The notes beneath the pieces were generated by a model, which was given only the letters and a program-made list of their open reading frames with translations, made no database searches and was not told where the DNA came from. A stretch of 64,000 bases of DNA from the NCBI RefSeq assembly GCF_007988885.1, contig NZ_BJUZ01000001.1, positions 806,001-870,000 on the forward strand, in the 5' to 3' direction. The DNA comes from Gluconobacter wancherniae NBRC 103581. GTDB taxonomy: Bacteria; Pseudomonadota; Alphaproteobacteria; Acetobacterales; Acetobacteraceae. Position numbers and translations under genes: made by a program. Of the stretch, positions 44,099-53,105 are shown one piece after another (position 1 is the first letter of the stretch; the number at the start of each line of letters is the position of its first letter).

Positions 44099-46462
44099 TC
44101 AGAAATTTGCGCTAACTGTTCCGAAAAACTGACGTGGGGCACCCATAAGGAAATAGTTGTAGCCAGTATTGACGAAGTTGTTACCCAGTTCGTTGGTGGT
44201 GGAGACGTAGTTCTTGTTGGTAATGTTATAAATATTGAAGCTGGTTGTTACGCCTTTGAGAAAACCTAAGGAGCCAAAATTATACCGGGCGCCGAAGTTG
44301 GTGAGGAAATACCCAGGAACATGAAGATCATTGGTGTAGGTTAACTGTCGGGAAGACAGGTAGCTGCCATCTACATGTACAGTGAAGCTGCCAATGGTGT
44401 AGCTGATATTTCCTTTGTACATAAACTTGGGATAATTCGGCACAAGTTTACCTCGGATCGCCTGAAGCGCGCCGCCAGTTTCAACATTCTGGTCATATGT
44501 TGAATGCGAGTACGAGAAAGAGTTGTAGATTGACAGTCCGTTGATTGGGCGGATCGTCAGGCTTGCTTCCGCGCCGTTTGTGGTAACGCCACCAACATTC
44601 TGTACGGCTGTAACGGGGTTGATGCCAGCTTGACTGGTAATCAGCTGCAGGCGATTGGAAAAATTGATGCGGTACAGGGAAGCTAGGGCGCTGATCTTGG
44701 ATGTTGTGAAGCGATATCCACCTTCATAAACCCAATCCGTTTCCGGTCGCAGGTTCTGTTTCGTACTTTGAAAAGCTGTCTGGGATGCCGTCCAGGGGGT
44801 GGCGGAGATATTCGTGCCGTATCCGTCTTCGGGAAAAGTGCGCATATTATGCGACACATCAAAGAACAGTTCATGATGTGGCAGAAAGCGCCAGTTAGCG
44901 GAAATCTGGGGCAGGAAGGCATTGGACGCTTCTAGACGCCCTTGTGCGATTAGTGCGCCGTTGATGGACAGATTCTGTGTGGCAACATTGTTGCCTGAAT
45001 TGACGATCATGGATTTGAAACCGGCATTGATCGTGAGGGTATCTGTAACACGATAAGTGTCTTGGAGGTGAAAAACAAAGGTATTGGATGAAAACGCTTC
45101 CTGCCAGGGATGGGCAAATACTTTGCTGGCAGGGAAGCCTGTGGTGGGGTTGCCGAGGGTTCCCTGACCAAGCAGGGGAGCTTGCGTGAAATAACGGCCC
45201 TCATTGAAATTCCCGTATTCATACCAGACGCCTGCGTTAATGGTATGGCGTGCAATTTTATAGCTTAGGGCTGTCTGGAAGCCGCCGCGTGCGACCTGTG
45301 GGGTCTGAATACGTTGAGAAAGGGGCGCGCCGTTGGGCGATGGCATGTAGGGTGTGGTCCAAGTGCTGTAGCCGTTATCAGCATGAGCGTAGAGTGTTGT
45401 TTTCCAGTTGAGGATGTTTGTAAGATTTTCGTTGAGTGTCAGGCCGCCTAGATAGTCGACACGATTAGCAGTGCCTGCGTAATAGGCTGCATCGAATGGA
45501 TCATTGGTTTTCAATAGCGGTGCGGGATAGGTGCCTTGAGCCGCTTTGTAGGCTGCGGTGTAATCCGGATAATAATTTGCTAGTCTGGGCCCGATGGTAT
45601 GCAAGTAATTCATCGTCATGTCCTGATAATCGAACTGCTGGACTGAGCTCCAGTCGAAAAAAAGTTTGAGCGATGAATTGTGGGACAGAGGTTGGATTAA
45701 TTTAGCGTTCACCTGATCGGAATAGTCATAGCCACCACCTTTCCACAGATTCATGTTTGTGCGGGCATAGGAGACGTAAAAGCGGGTGCCCGTTTTGTTG
45801 AGGTCGCCGCTCTCCAGCCGTATATAGGTCCGCATCGCCGAATTGCTACCAAAGGTCTGACTGATGGTGCCGCCACGTTGGTGGGACGGGTCCAGGGAAT
45901 GGATCTGGATTGCTCCGCCGAGATTACTGGTCGATGCGACGTCGATTGCGCCCGCACCTTGGGAGACATCGACACCTCCCACATTGTCAGAAATGATGGA
46001 GCGGGTCACGCTAAGGCCGTTATAGTTGTTGAACTGCTGGTCCCCCAGCGGAATGTCGTCCAGCGTAAAGCCGAGTTGGGATTGGCTGAAGCCGCGCATG
46101 AAGATCTGACTGGAGTACTCATAAACGCCAAGAGGATCTGCGGATTGATAGAGAACACCCGGAAGCTGGCTGAGGACTTTCAGGGGAGATGTTCCCGGCA
46201 CGCTCTGCTGCATCATGGCGTGGGTGATGCTGGTCATCTGGCGTGTCGATCCATGACCGAAGACGGCAATTTCTTCGGGGACGTGCTTGAGAAAGATGTG
46301 CTTGGGCGTAACAGTAGTCCGGTTAGTGTGTCCGGTTGGTTTGATGACATTTGGTGTATCTGCCCCTCGGGCTGCCTTGGTCAAGAAAGGTGGGGTAAGA
46401 ATGGGAAGCACGAGAATGCTGCCCAAAATCGTGGAACGTGCGAGCCTCTGGCGTGTCGTCAT
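44099..46462 (-). CDS. TonB-dependent outer-membrane receptor (desaturase/PhnD-linked)
   Basis: A 787-residue TBDR. The signal region is RSTILGSILVLPILTPPFLTKAARGA (about residues 9-34). The plug domain begins near EEIAVFGHG and contains PGVLYQSADPLGVYEYSS, then MRGFSQSQLGFTLDDIPLGD and VDVSQGAGAIDVASTSNLGG. The barrel ends in Phe (FFGTVSANF). The plug signature is shared with the TBDR at 59581-61968. It is the third gene of a minus-strand unit after a desaturase and a PhnD-like protein (78-base gap). The ligand is unknown; siderophore, lipid-like and organophosphorus ligands are all possible. Confidence 0.88.
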   Translation of the reverse strand: MTTRQRLARSTILGSILVLPILTPPFLTKAARGADTPNVIKPTGHTNRTTVTPKHIFLKHVPEEIAVFGHGSTRQMTSITHAMMQQSVPGTSPLKVLSQLPGVLYQSADPLGVYEYSSQIFMRGFSQSQLGFTLDDIPLGDQQFNNYNGLSVTRSIISDNVGGVDVSQGAGAIDVASTSNLGGAIQIHSLDPSHQRGGTISQTFGSNSAMRTYIRLESGDLNKTGTRFYVSYARTNMNLWKGGGYDYSDQVNAKLIQPLSHNSSLKLFFDWSSVQQFDYQDMTMNYLHTIGPRLANYYPDYTAAYKAAQGTYPAPLLKTNDPFDAAYYAGTANRVDYLGGLTLNENLTNILNWKTTLYAHADNGYSTWTTPYMPSPNGAPLSQRIQTPQVARGGFQTALSYKIARHTINAGVWYEYGNFNEGRYFTQAPLLGQGTLGNPTTGFPASKVFAHPWQEAFSSNTFVFHLQDTYRVTDTLTINAGFKSMIVNSGNNVATQNLSINGALIAQGRLEASNAFLPQISANWRFLPHHELFFDVSHNMRTFPEDGYGTNISATPWTASQTAFQSTKQNLRPETDWVYEGGYRFTTSKISALASLYRINFSNRLQLITSQAGINPVTAVQNVGGVTTNGAEASLTIRPINGLSIYNSFSYSHSTYDQNVETGGALQAIRGKLVPNYPKFMYKGNISYTIGSFTVHVDGSYLSSRQLTYTNDLHVPGYFLTNFGARYNFGSLGFLKGVTTSFNIYNITNKNYVSTTNELGNNFVNTGYNYFLMGAPRQFFGTVSANF

Positions 46463-46540
46463 GGATTGGTACCTAAGTGGAATAATATGAATGTCCGCAT
46501 TGCGAACGATGGTGGGCCAATGCGGTGCGTGGGGTGGAGG

Positions 46541-47350
46541 TCAACATCGTTTCGGGTGCAGGAAGAACTGTTGACTGACCGTTGCGATGCCAGTCCGTAT
46601 GTCGGATGGGAGATGAACCGAGCAGATGAATGGAAGGCCTATGGCGGGAGTGGTCCAACCAGAAACCTGCAGTTTTTTCGTCAGGGAGGGATGGTATTTC
46701 TTTACAAGTGCCCAAGTCCGGCAATCAATTGCTGCGACGTCGGCTTGCTTGGAGGCGACCATGTACAGAGAGGCCAGATGACTGCCTGTGCGAATTTTAT
46801 GAGCGAAGATTGTCATGGACGCACCCGCTATTCGTAGATCGCGTTCCAGTGCCAGATAGCCAGAACGAGAATCCTTGGAGTTGAAAGCAAAGCGCTGGCC
46901 GCTCAGGCGAGGCAGAACTGCCGTGTCAGCCGGAATGGAATCTGACGTGTTGTCCCGGCGTCTCTGAATGAGGGCGCTCCGGTAAAACGGCCCTGTACCA
47001 CCATAGATACCGTTGTAGCTGTCCTGCGCCAGAACATCCACGAAAGGTTCCAGGCCTTGCTGAAGGGGGCCCCAGCAGGTTTGTGCGAAGAGCAGTGCGG
47101 GGTGATGCCAAAGGGTGTGCAAGTCGAATTCATCCGGGGGAAGTGTTGCGGGGTCGGCTGCAACGAGGACGCCGGAAGCGTCGCGGATTCCACTCGGGAC
47201 AGCAGGAAGGTCCGCATTGCAGCGCGCGAGTTTAGCAGGGGCATCGATGCCAGTTCGGCGTAGGACACCGCGAAGGCTGCGCCAGAGCGCATCAACGGAA
47301 GCCCGCTGCTCGGGCAGGTCGTACATGGGGAGGGAAGCGATTAAACTCAT
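46541..47350 (-). CDS. PhnD-like (PF12974-type) binding protein without signal peptide
   Basis: A 269-residue protein resembling phosphate/phosphonate ABC binding proteins. Characteristic texts are NGIYGGTGPFYRSALIQRR, LSGQRFAFNSKDSRSGYLALERDL and ADVAAIDCRTWALVKKYHPSL, the last being the usual hinge region of these proteins. The N-terminus (MSLIASLPMYDLPEQR) has no export signal, and no ABC permease or ATPase is next to it, so it is probably cytoplasmic and may act as a sensor or enzyme-like binder rather than in transport. Its start is 2 bases after the desaturase stop, so both are cotranscribed. The true ligand is unknown. Confidence 0.72.
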   Translation of the reverse strand: MSLIASLPMYDLPEQRASVDALWRSLRGVLRRTGIDAPAKLARCNADLPAVPSGIRDASGVLVAADPATLPPDEFDLHTLWHHPALLFAQTCWGPLQQGLEPFVDVLAQDSYNGIYGGTGPFYRSALIQRRRDNTSDSIPADTAVLPRLSGQRFAFNSKDSRSGYLALERDLRIAGASMTIFAHKIRTGSHLASLYMVASKQADVAAIDCRTWALVKKYHPSLTKKLQVSGWTTPAIGLPFICSVHLPSDIRTGIATVSQQFFLHPKRC

Positions 47351-47352
47351 GA

Positions 47353-48294
47353 TTAATAATCAGTTTTTGGATGTTCTTGTGGGTGCAGAAGAGGCTCCTT
47401 TGGACGAACGAGATATCGCCAGATGATGTGGCGATATCCACGGTAGACGTAGCCACGGTTGCGGGTTTGCCAGCCTTTGCGGTCCTGCGCGTATAGGCGC
47501 GCCATACGAAACCAAGGCTCGCCGGGACGGGCGTGATGCACAACATGCAGGTTATTATAGAGAAACAGGATCGAGAGGAGTGACTGTTCGACAATGATGG
47601 TTCTACCATCAGGTTTTTCATGCCACTGATGCTCGCAATACGAGCGGAGGCCGATCAGGGCGTTACCAGCGTAAGCTGGGCCGATGGCATATAACCAGAA
47701 TGGGATATGGAACCCTCTGGTAACGATGATGGCGACAGGCACACCAGACAGAATGTGAATGATCCAGGCGCATCGTATTGTGCGGTTTCCGGCACGGATC
47801 TGGTGCAGATCACTTAGGAAAAAGCGAACACTCCCTATCAGTGGACCGAGCAAGAGGCGGCCTAGTACCGTGTTGTTGATGGTCAGCAGAAGACGTTTGA
47901 CATGCCCCAACCGGGACCAATGCGCGTAGTCCCAGTAATAGCTTTCCGGATCATCGTGCGGATCTGTTAGCGTTTCATCGTGATGGTGGAGCAGATGGGT
48001 CGTTCTGTAGCGACGATAAGGATAGGCCAGACCAAGCGGAATACCTACGAGGATCTCGTTATAAAGAGCCGAAGGCGTGGGATGGCCATGAATGGCTTCG
48101 TGCTGAAGGGATGAGTGGAAAGCAACCAGAAAAGCCATGATACCTAACGCCAGAAAGGGAGAGACGGGGTAGATCAGCCTGCCTGCAAGGATCCAGCCAG
48201 CGTAACAAAACATGAGGGCAATCCATGTCGGCCATTCAGATCTGGTCCAAACCGAATAATAACTTTTCATTTTAGTTTTTATAAAATTTATCAT
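47353..48294 (-). CDS. Membrane fatty-acid-desaturase-family protein
   Basis: A 313-residue membrane di-iron protein. The three histidine boxes of the desaturase/hydroxylase superfamily are seen: HEAIH (in LQHEAIHGHP, about residue 66), HLLHHH (about residue 98) and HVVHH (in NLHVVHHARPGEP, about residue 257). Four or more hydrophobic segments lie between them. Starts at 48294 and 48270 (MKSYYSVW) are both possible; neither has a clear ribosome site. It is first in an operon with the PhnD-like and TBDR genes and diverges from an XRE regulator. The substrate could be a fatty acyl chain or another lipid or carotenoid-like molecule. Confidence 0.82.
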   Translation of the reverse strand: MINFIKTKMKSYYSVWTRSEWPTWIALMFCYAGWILAGRLIYPVSPFLALGIMAFLVAFHSSLQHEAIHGHPTPSALYNEILVGIPLGLAYPYRRYRTTHLLHHHDETLTDPHDDPESYYWDYAHWSRLGHVKRLLLTINNTVLGRLLLGPLIGSVRFFLSDLHQIRAGNRTIRCAWIIHILSGVPVAIIVTRGFHIPFWLYAIGPAYAGNALIGLRSYCEHQWHEKPDGRTIIVEQSLLSILFLYNNLHVVHHARPGEPWFRMARLYAQDRKGWQTRNRGYVYRGYRHIIWRYLVRPKEPLLHPQEHPKTDY

Positions 48295-48396
48295 TTTTAT
48301 ATGAGTAATTTAATAAAAGACCTTTTCAATGAGTTAGTTGTAAAATACGTTGACTCTTGTCACCACCTGATAGGGAGCAAGTGTGAACGAAAGATC

Positions 48397-49233
48397 ATGA
48401 CCAAGCAGCTGATATCGCGCATTTTCCAGAAACGTGTCTTGTCCCTAATTCAGGCGTCGTCTGGAAGTCGGTCGCAGTTTGCAGCTGAAATCGGGATTGA
48501 CCGCTCGGCTTTGAGTCAGCTTCTAGCTGAAGAGGCTGTGCGCCTGCCCCGGGCTGATACATTGATCCGGATTGCGCAGCGCCACAATGTTTCTGTTGAT
48601 TGGTTACTGGGGCTGACGGAGGCAGCCAGTGCCATGAGTGTTCGCACGACGGAGCTGGCCGACAATCCGGAATATTACAATATTCCGTTGCTGACCCGGT
48701 GGCATGCCGAGGCCAGAGGCACGAAGATCCGTTATGTTCCCTATCATCTGCCGGATATTCTGCGCCTGCCCGAAGTGGTGGCGTGGGAACTAGGGCCCGA
48801 ACACGACGATGAGGCGATTGCGGCAATAGCCCGTAGTCTGGATTATAGCCGGGAGCCGGGCACTGACATGGAGATCTGCCTGTCCATCCAGGTTGTGACC
48901 GGTCTGGTTGAAGGAACGTTTCCGTGGGATGGATTACCGGTTTCTACCCGTCGTGCTCAGCTTGAGCATATGATTGAGCATGTGGAGGCGCTGTATCCGT
49001 CATTACGGGTTTTTCTGTTTGACGGTCGCAGACATCACACCGTGCCCTATACGATCTTCGGAACGCAACGCATGGCAATATACGCAGGCAGTCAGTATAT
49101 CGTGGTCAATGATCAGGTGACCATTTTACAGATGCAGCGTCATTTTGATGATCTGATCCGGCATTCCGTAAAGCAGTCTCACGACGTTGCATGTTGGTTA
49201 CGTCAACTGGTGTTAACGATGGAAAACCATTGA
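48397..49233 (+). CDS. XRE-family HTH regulator with large unknown C-terminal domain
   Basis: A 278-residue protein. The N-terminal Cro/C1-type HTH is clear (SRSQFAAEIGIDRSALSQLLAEE, then LPRADTLIRIAQRHNVSVDWLLGLT, residues about 20-70). The remaining 200 residues (YNIPLLTRWHAEARGTKIRYVPYHLPDILR and onward) are not a domain I recognise; the layout suggests a ligand-sensing module. The start at 48397 (MTKQLISRIFQ) is chosen over 48301, because upstream residues lack similarity and lie in AT-rich promoter-like DNA. It is divergent from the desaturase operon and followed by an MFS gene whose start region abuts its stop. Confidence 0.8.
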   Translation: MTKQLISRIFQKRVLSLIQASSGSRSQFAAEIGIDRSALSQLLAEEAVRLPRADTLIRIAQRHNVSVDWLLGLTEAASAMSVRTTELADNPEYYNIPLLTRWHAEARGTKIRYVPYHLPDILRLPEVVAWELGPEHDDEAIAAIARSLDYSREPGTDMEICLSIQVVTGLVEGTFPWDGLPVSTRRAQLEHMIEHVEALYPSLRVFLFDGRRHHTVPYTIFGTQRMAIYAGSQYIVVNDQVTILQMQRHFDDLIRHSVKQSHDVACWLRQLVLTMENH

Positions 49234-49247
49234 ATATTCATGAGGAT

Positions 49248-50501
49248 ATGGCTTTTCCTATGCTAAAATCCGATTGGCGCAGACGCCAGCGTAACACGCT
49301 TTTTCTGCTGGTTGGTGCCGGCTGCATAAATTATGTCGATCGCGCAACACTTTCTATAGGCAATACGGCGATTATGGCGGATATGCATCTGTCTTATGCC
49401 ACGATGGGCTGGTTACTGTCGGCGCTTGCCTGGACTTACATGCTGAGCCAGATTCCGATGGGACTGCTTGCTGATCGTTTGGGAGGACGGGTATTTCTTG
49501 GGGGAGCGTTGATCCTGTGTTCCTGCGCTGAGATCGCATTTGGGCTTGTGGATAGTGCGACAAGCATTTTCTGGTCGCGCGCGGTTCTTGGGTTCGGAGA
49601 GGCGCCGCTTTTTCTTGCTGGTACCCGTGTTTTGGTTCACTGGTTTGCGCCAGAAGAACGAGGCGGAGCCATCGGTCTGTTCAATGGTTCTGCATCGCTT
49701 GGACCGGCATTAGCGCCCCCACTCCTTCTGGCCGTCATGGCTTGGTGGGGCTGGCGGGAGATGTCGGTTGTGGTGGGAATATTCAATTTGTTTCTGGCAA
49801 TCGGATGGGTGCTCTATTATCGCGATCCGTATCCGGGAGAACGAGGTGAGGCGACTTGCACAACGGCTGAAAAAGCCGGTGAAGGATCAGCGGTGTGGAA
49901 AGATCTGGGCTATCTTCTTGGCCGTCGGGAGACGTGGGTGGCCATGTTGGGATATACGGGTGTTGTTTATCTAAGCTCATTATTCGTGACGTGGCTGCCC
50001 GCCTGGTTGCAGAAAACTGAAGACCTGTCCGCTGTGCAGGCCGGCTTGCTGTCGGCTCTCCCTCAGGTTTTCAGCTTTGTCGGATGTCTGGGTGGTGGAA
50101 AGCTGGTGGATATGATCAGTCGCAGCGGCGTCTCTCCCCTGACGTCCTGTCAGCGTATGGTTGCAATCTCGATGGTGTTTTGCGCTGTGTCTACGGCGGC
50201 ACTGGCGGCACAGCCAGGACAGGGGCTGGCACTGGCCATTCTGGCGTTGGCCCTGCTTGCGAACGGTGTGGCGGTAAGCTGTGGCTGGGCGCTTGGAACG
50301 TTAATTACGACGGAGAACCGTGTGGCTACACTGGAAGCTATCCAAAATACAGGTGCGTCGTTCGGAGGTGTTCTTGCGCCTTTGTTGACAGGTGTTTTGG
50401 CTGCGCGTTTTGGGTCGTTTGGACCTTCTTTTCTTCTGGCGGGTATGGTGGGTCTGTTGAGCGCAAGCATGTATTATTATGGATTTTCTCAAAAGTCCTG
50501 A
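49248..50501 (+). CDS. MFS transporter, ACS (anion:cation symporter)-like
   Basis: A 417-residue MFS carrier with about 12 membrane helices. The N-terminal CINYVDRATLSIGNTAIMADM and the motif GLLADRLGGRVFLGG are typical of the ACS family (glucarate, galactonate, phthalate, tartrate and organophosphate carriers). The start is uncertain: ATGs at 49248 and 49260 share one GAGGAT site, and a frame-open ATG at 49191 would overlap the XRE gene by 43 bases. It probably forms an operon with the XRE gene and could transport the same class of compound as the desaturase/PhnD/TBDR operon. The substrate is unknown. Confidence 0.82.
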   Translation: MAFPMLKSDWRRRQRNTLFLLVGAGCINYVDRATLSIGNTAIMADMHLSYATMGWLLSALAWTYMLSQIPMGLLADRLGGRVFLGGALILCSCAEIAFGLVDSATSIFWSRAVLGFGEAPLFLAGTRVLVHWFAPEERGGAIGLFNGSASLGPALAPPLLLAVMAWWGWREMSVVVGIFNLFLAIGWVLYYRDPYPGERGEATCTTAEKAGEGSAVWKDLGYLLGRRETWVAMLGYTGVVYLSSLFVTWLPAWLQKTEDLSAVQAGLLSALPQVFSFVGCLGGGKLVDMISRSGVSPLTSCQRMVAISMVFCAVSTAALAAQPGQGLALAILALALLANGVAVSCGWALGTLITTENRVATLEAIQNTGASFGGVLAPLLTGVLAARFGSFGPSFLLAGMVGLLSASMYYYGFSQKS

Positions 50502-50539
50502 GAGAGAAACGGACAGACCGATAGTGACTCTCTCCTTAA

Positions 50540-50650
50540 AGAGCCACGGTACAGCCATTGTTGACGATTGACGCCTTGAAAGAGAAAGATATCAAGCCGT
50601 GTGTTGGAGGGCGAAAATCTCGCGAAAGGCCGGTCAAATATGATATGGAA
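50540..50650 (+). pseudogene. Remnant of an IS5-type transposase
   Basis: The plus-strand frame after the TAA at 50537 reads LTIDALKEKDIKPCVGGR, then KSRERPVKYD. It resembles the L..KGI.PCIP.RKSRK.P..YD stretch of IS5-family transposases, just before their YREK-type end, as recalled. The text loses similarity after YD although the frame stays open to 50809. No terminal repeats were seen. It lies in the 311-base gap between the MFS gene and the convergent esterase gene, whose remainder holds nothing recognisable. Confidence 0.55.
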
Positions 50651-50812
50651 AGTATGGATTCCGCAGTTGCGTTGAGATCATATTGGGAGGGCCCAATCAT
50701 TGGCTATGGATTGCAGTATGCTACGACAAACATACTGAATCTTCTTCTCAGCCATCGACCTCTCCCCAACCATCATATTCTGATTATGAGTCCTGAGCCT
50801 AGCCAGTAGTTA

Positions 50813-52288
50813 TCAGTCCCATAGACTGCATCTTGGAAAAAATGGATCTATTACGATCGACTGTACTTTTTGAGTAATTAATAGAGTATTTTTATTTTTT
50901 TCTGAAAATAGACCCGATTTTTTGTCGAAATTATCTACCCGATAAATAAAATTACGCCAAATATTTTGTACGGTACGCGAAATACCTGGATCAACATTTT
51001 GATATCGCGCGGGTAAGAGCGTTCTGTCATAGCCTTCCCTCCACCAGACATTCGCCAGCTCGTCACCATGGGCGGCCCCCGTTTCATTGGGGCCGATGCC
51101 GCCAAAAACATATTTATAGACAGGCTGGGAGTTGCTCAGTGCAAGGGCATAACGGGTTGTTGGGTTTTGAAAGACAAGATCTCCTGCGACCGCTCGCCAT
51201 ATTCCCAGAGGATCATGGTGGGGTAGGGCATCGCGATAGCGGTTCACGATATCGATTCCATTCAGACCAAGAGGCTGTACTCTTGGATCTACTAAGCGCG
51301 CTGTATCTGCGAATGTGAGATGAGAATGCACGCTCGAATGGGACAGATATTCCGCTGAGGTCGTACCGATCATAACTGGAACCTGCGTTACCAGCCCTCG
51401 GATAGCAGCGGTTTCTGGATCAAGGGGCAAGGACGCAGCGTCAATGACTGGCTGGAAGGGAATTCCTACGATCGTCACTCGGCCGTCCCGAATAAAATCA
51501 TGCTGTTCGTAGGATTCATTGCAGATATATTGTTGAGCAGCGAGAAGATGATGAATGGGTATTTCTTCGAGGCCTTGAAGTGATAGCTGACCGAGACGTT
51601 TCAGAAAGCGTTGTGTCGTCAGGTGTGCGTCCTTGTATGGTAGTATGGCTGGCGTAGCTCCAGACTGGATCATTGCCCTGGAGAACAACCCTTTTGATGC
51701 AGGCATGGCCATAAGAGTGGAGACGGCAAATCCACCTGCGGAACGCCCGGCGAGAGTGACGCGCTCCGGATCTCCTCCAAAAAGGGCTATGTGCTTTTGA
51801 ACCCACTCCAAAGCCTTGATGATATCAAGTAGCCCGCGGTTTTCGGGCGCGCCTTCCAGACTTAAAAAACCCAGTGCTCCCAGTCTGTAATTAAGAGTTA
51901 CTTCAACGATTCCGCTAGCAGCGAAGGCACCCGTCTGGAGGAGTGGTTCGTTTCCGGAACCGACGGCGTATCCGCCTCCGTGCAGCCATACAAGAACAGG
52001 AGCTTTTCCCTCCCGGGCTGGACTACGGATATTGAGAGTTAGAAAATCCTCACCGGCCCCCAGCGTTGATGTGGCTCCTTTTCCGACAGGCCCATAGGTT
52101 GGGATTTGTGGGCAGACTGCACCAAGCCGGTGAGCGGATCTCACACCGATCCAGGGTGTAACATCCTGAGGTGCTGCGAACCGATTTCCAGGAACGATGG
52201 GGGCGGCGTAGGGAACACTCAGGAATGTCAGAATTCCGTTTTCCGTGAAGCCTTCTACCGCACCACTTTCGGTTATGATCTGCGTCAT
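50813..52288 (-). CDS. Type B carboxylesterase
   Basis: A 491-residue alpha/beta-hydrolase of the carboxylesterase/para-nitrobenzyl-esterase family. The oxyanion-hole motif is HGGG (about residues 103-106). The nucleophile elbow is GRSAGG (Ser183), with Arg in place of the usual Glu of GESAGG. The acid residue is probably in GTTSAEYL and the histidine in GAAHGDELA. The start at 52288 has AAGGG seven bases upstream; earlier in-frame starts have no proper site. There is no signal peptide. It is the last gene of the minus-strand run after the ABC permease, so it may cleave an imported ester or amide. Confidence 0.87.
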   Translation of the reverse strand: MTQIITESGAVEGFTENGILTFLSVPYAAPIVPGNRFAAPQDVTPWIGVRSAHRLGAVCPQIPTYGPVGKGATSTLGAGEDFLTLNIRSPAREGKAPVLVWLHGGGYAVGSGNEPLLQTGAFAASGIVEVTLNYRLGALGFLSLEGAPENRGLLDIIKALEWVQKHIALFGGDPERVTLAGRSAGGFAVSTLMAMPASKGLFSRAMIQSGATPAILPYKDAHLTTQRFLKRLGQLSLQGLEEIPIHHLLAAQQYICNESYEQHDFIRDGRVTIVGIPFQPVIDAASLPLDPETAAIRGLVTQVPVMIGTTSAEYLSHSSVHSHLTFADTARLVDPRVQPLGLNGIDIVNRYRDALPHHDPLGIWRAVAGDLVFQNPTTRYALALSNSQPVYKYVFGGIGPNETGAAHGDELANVWWREGYDRTLLPARYQNVDPGISRTVQNIWRNFIYRVDNFDKKSGLFSEKNKNTLLITQKVQSIVIDPFFPRCSLWD

Positions 52289-52307
52289 GAGAGGGCCCTT
52301 CATTTCC

Positions 52308-53105
52308 TTACCCGCCAACGGCTCGGCGAAGATTGATCAGACGTTCAATGATGATGATGGGTACCAGGCTAAGAAGTACCACGAGAACTGAGAGCGACGC
52401 GACCTGCGGGTCCGTTCGGAACTGGATGTACTGATAAATGGCGAGCGGCAGTGTGACGGCTCTATGGCCTGCAATGAACAGAGCGATAACGGCTTCGTCG
52501 AAGGAAAACAGGAATGCGATCAGAAATCCGGTGATGAGGTGTGGCCTGAGCGCGGGTAGAATGACACGACGGAAACTCTGCCAGGGTGAAGCGCCGTGAA
52601 TACGAGCGGCTTCTTCCAGTGTTTGGTCCAGTTGTGCAATCCCGGAAGACACAATGCGGGTCGTATAGGGCAGCGTGATGCTGATATGGGCCAGAATCAA
52701 TCCTGTTAGTGTGTCCAGGAGGCCAAGCGGTTGCAGGGTCATCATAAGCCCCACTGCCAGCACAATATGGGGCATCAGCATTGGAGAAAGAAAGAACCAC
52801 TGCAGGTTTTGCCTTCCCGGGAAGTGTCCTCTCACCAGAGCAAAAGCAGCGCTAGTCCCCACAACCAAGGAGAGCCCCGCAGAGCATCCTCCGATTACCA
52901 GACTGGTTTTCCCAGCCTGAAGGAAAAGGGGGTTATGCAGCACCCTAGCATATGACATCAGGGAAAAGCTCGCGGGTGGAAAGCTGAGATAGGGACGTGT
53001 ATCGAACGACACGATCAGCACGATAATCAGCGGTGCGAGCAAGAAGAGGTAAATCAGGCCAATCAGAAGATGCCACGCTATTCTGACGGTTCGGTCATGT
53101 TTCAT
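52308..53105 (-). CDS. ABC permease, PotC-like (spermidine/putrescine family)
   Basis: A 265-residue inner-membrane permease with about six helices, of the PotC/YdcV kind. LIGLIYLFLLAPLIIVLIVSF opens it, and the EAA-loop text EEAARIHGASPWQSFRRVILPALRPHL lies in the middle. The start at 53105 overlaps the PotB-like gene stop by four bases. With its neighbours it forms a full importer for a small cation or compound of the polyamine/opine/iron type. The substrate is not determinable. Confidence 0.88.
   Translation of the reverse strand: MKHDRTVRIAWHLLIGLIYLFLLAPLIIVLIVSFDTRPYLSFPPASFSLMSYARVLHNPLFLQAGKTSLVIGGCSAGLSLVVGTSAAFALVRGHFPGRQNLQWFFLSPMLMPHIVLAVGLMMTLQPLGLLDTLTGLILAHISITLPYTTRIVSSGIAQLDQTLEEAARIHGASPWQSFRRVILPALRPHLITGFLIAFLFSFDEAVIALFIAGHRAVTLPLAIYQYIQFRTDPQVASLSVLVVLLSLVPIIIIERLINLRRAVGG

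Noticed and set aside
45878-46837. Open frame of 319 codons on the plus strand opposite the TBDR and PhnD-like genes.
   Set aside because: Runs across two real genes on the other strand and shows no recognisable motif.
50500-50534. GAGAGAG/CTCTCTC inverted repeat after the MFS gene.
   Set aside because: Low-complexity arms, a 21-base loop and no T-run; not a convincing terminator.
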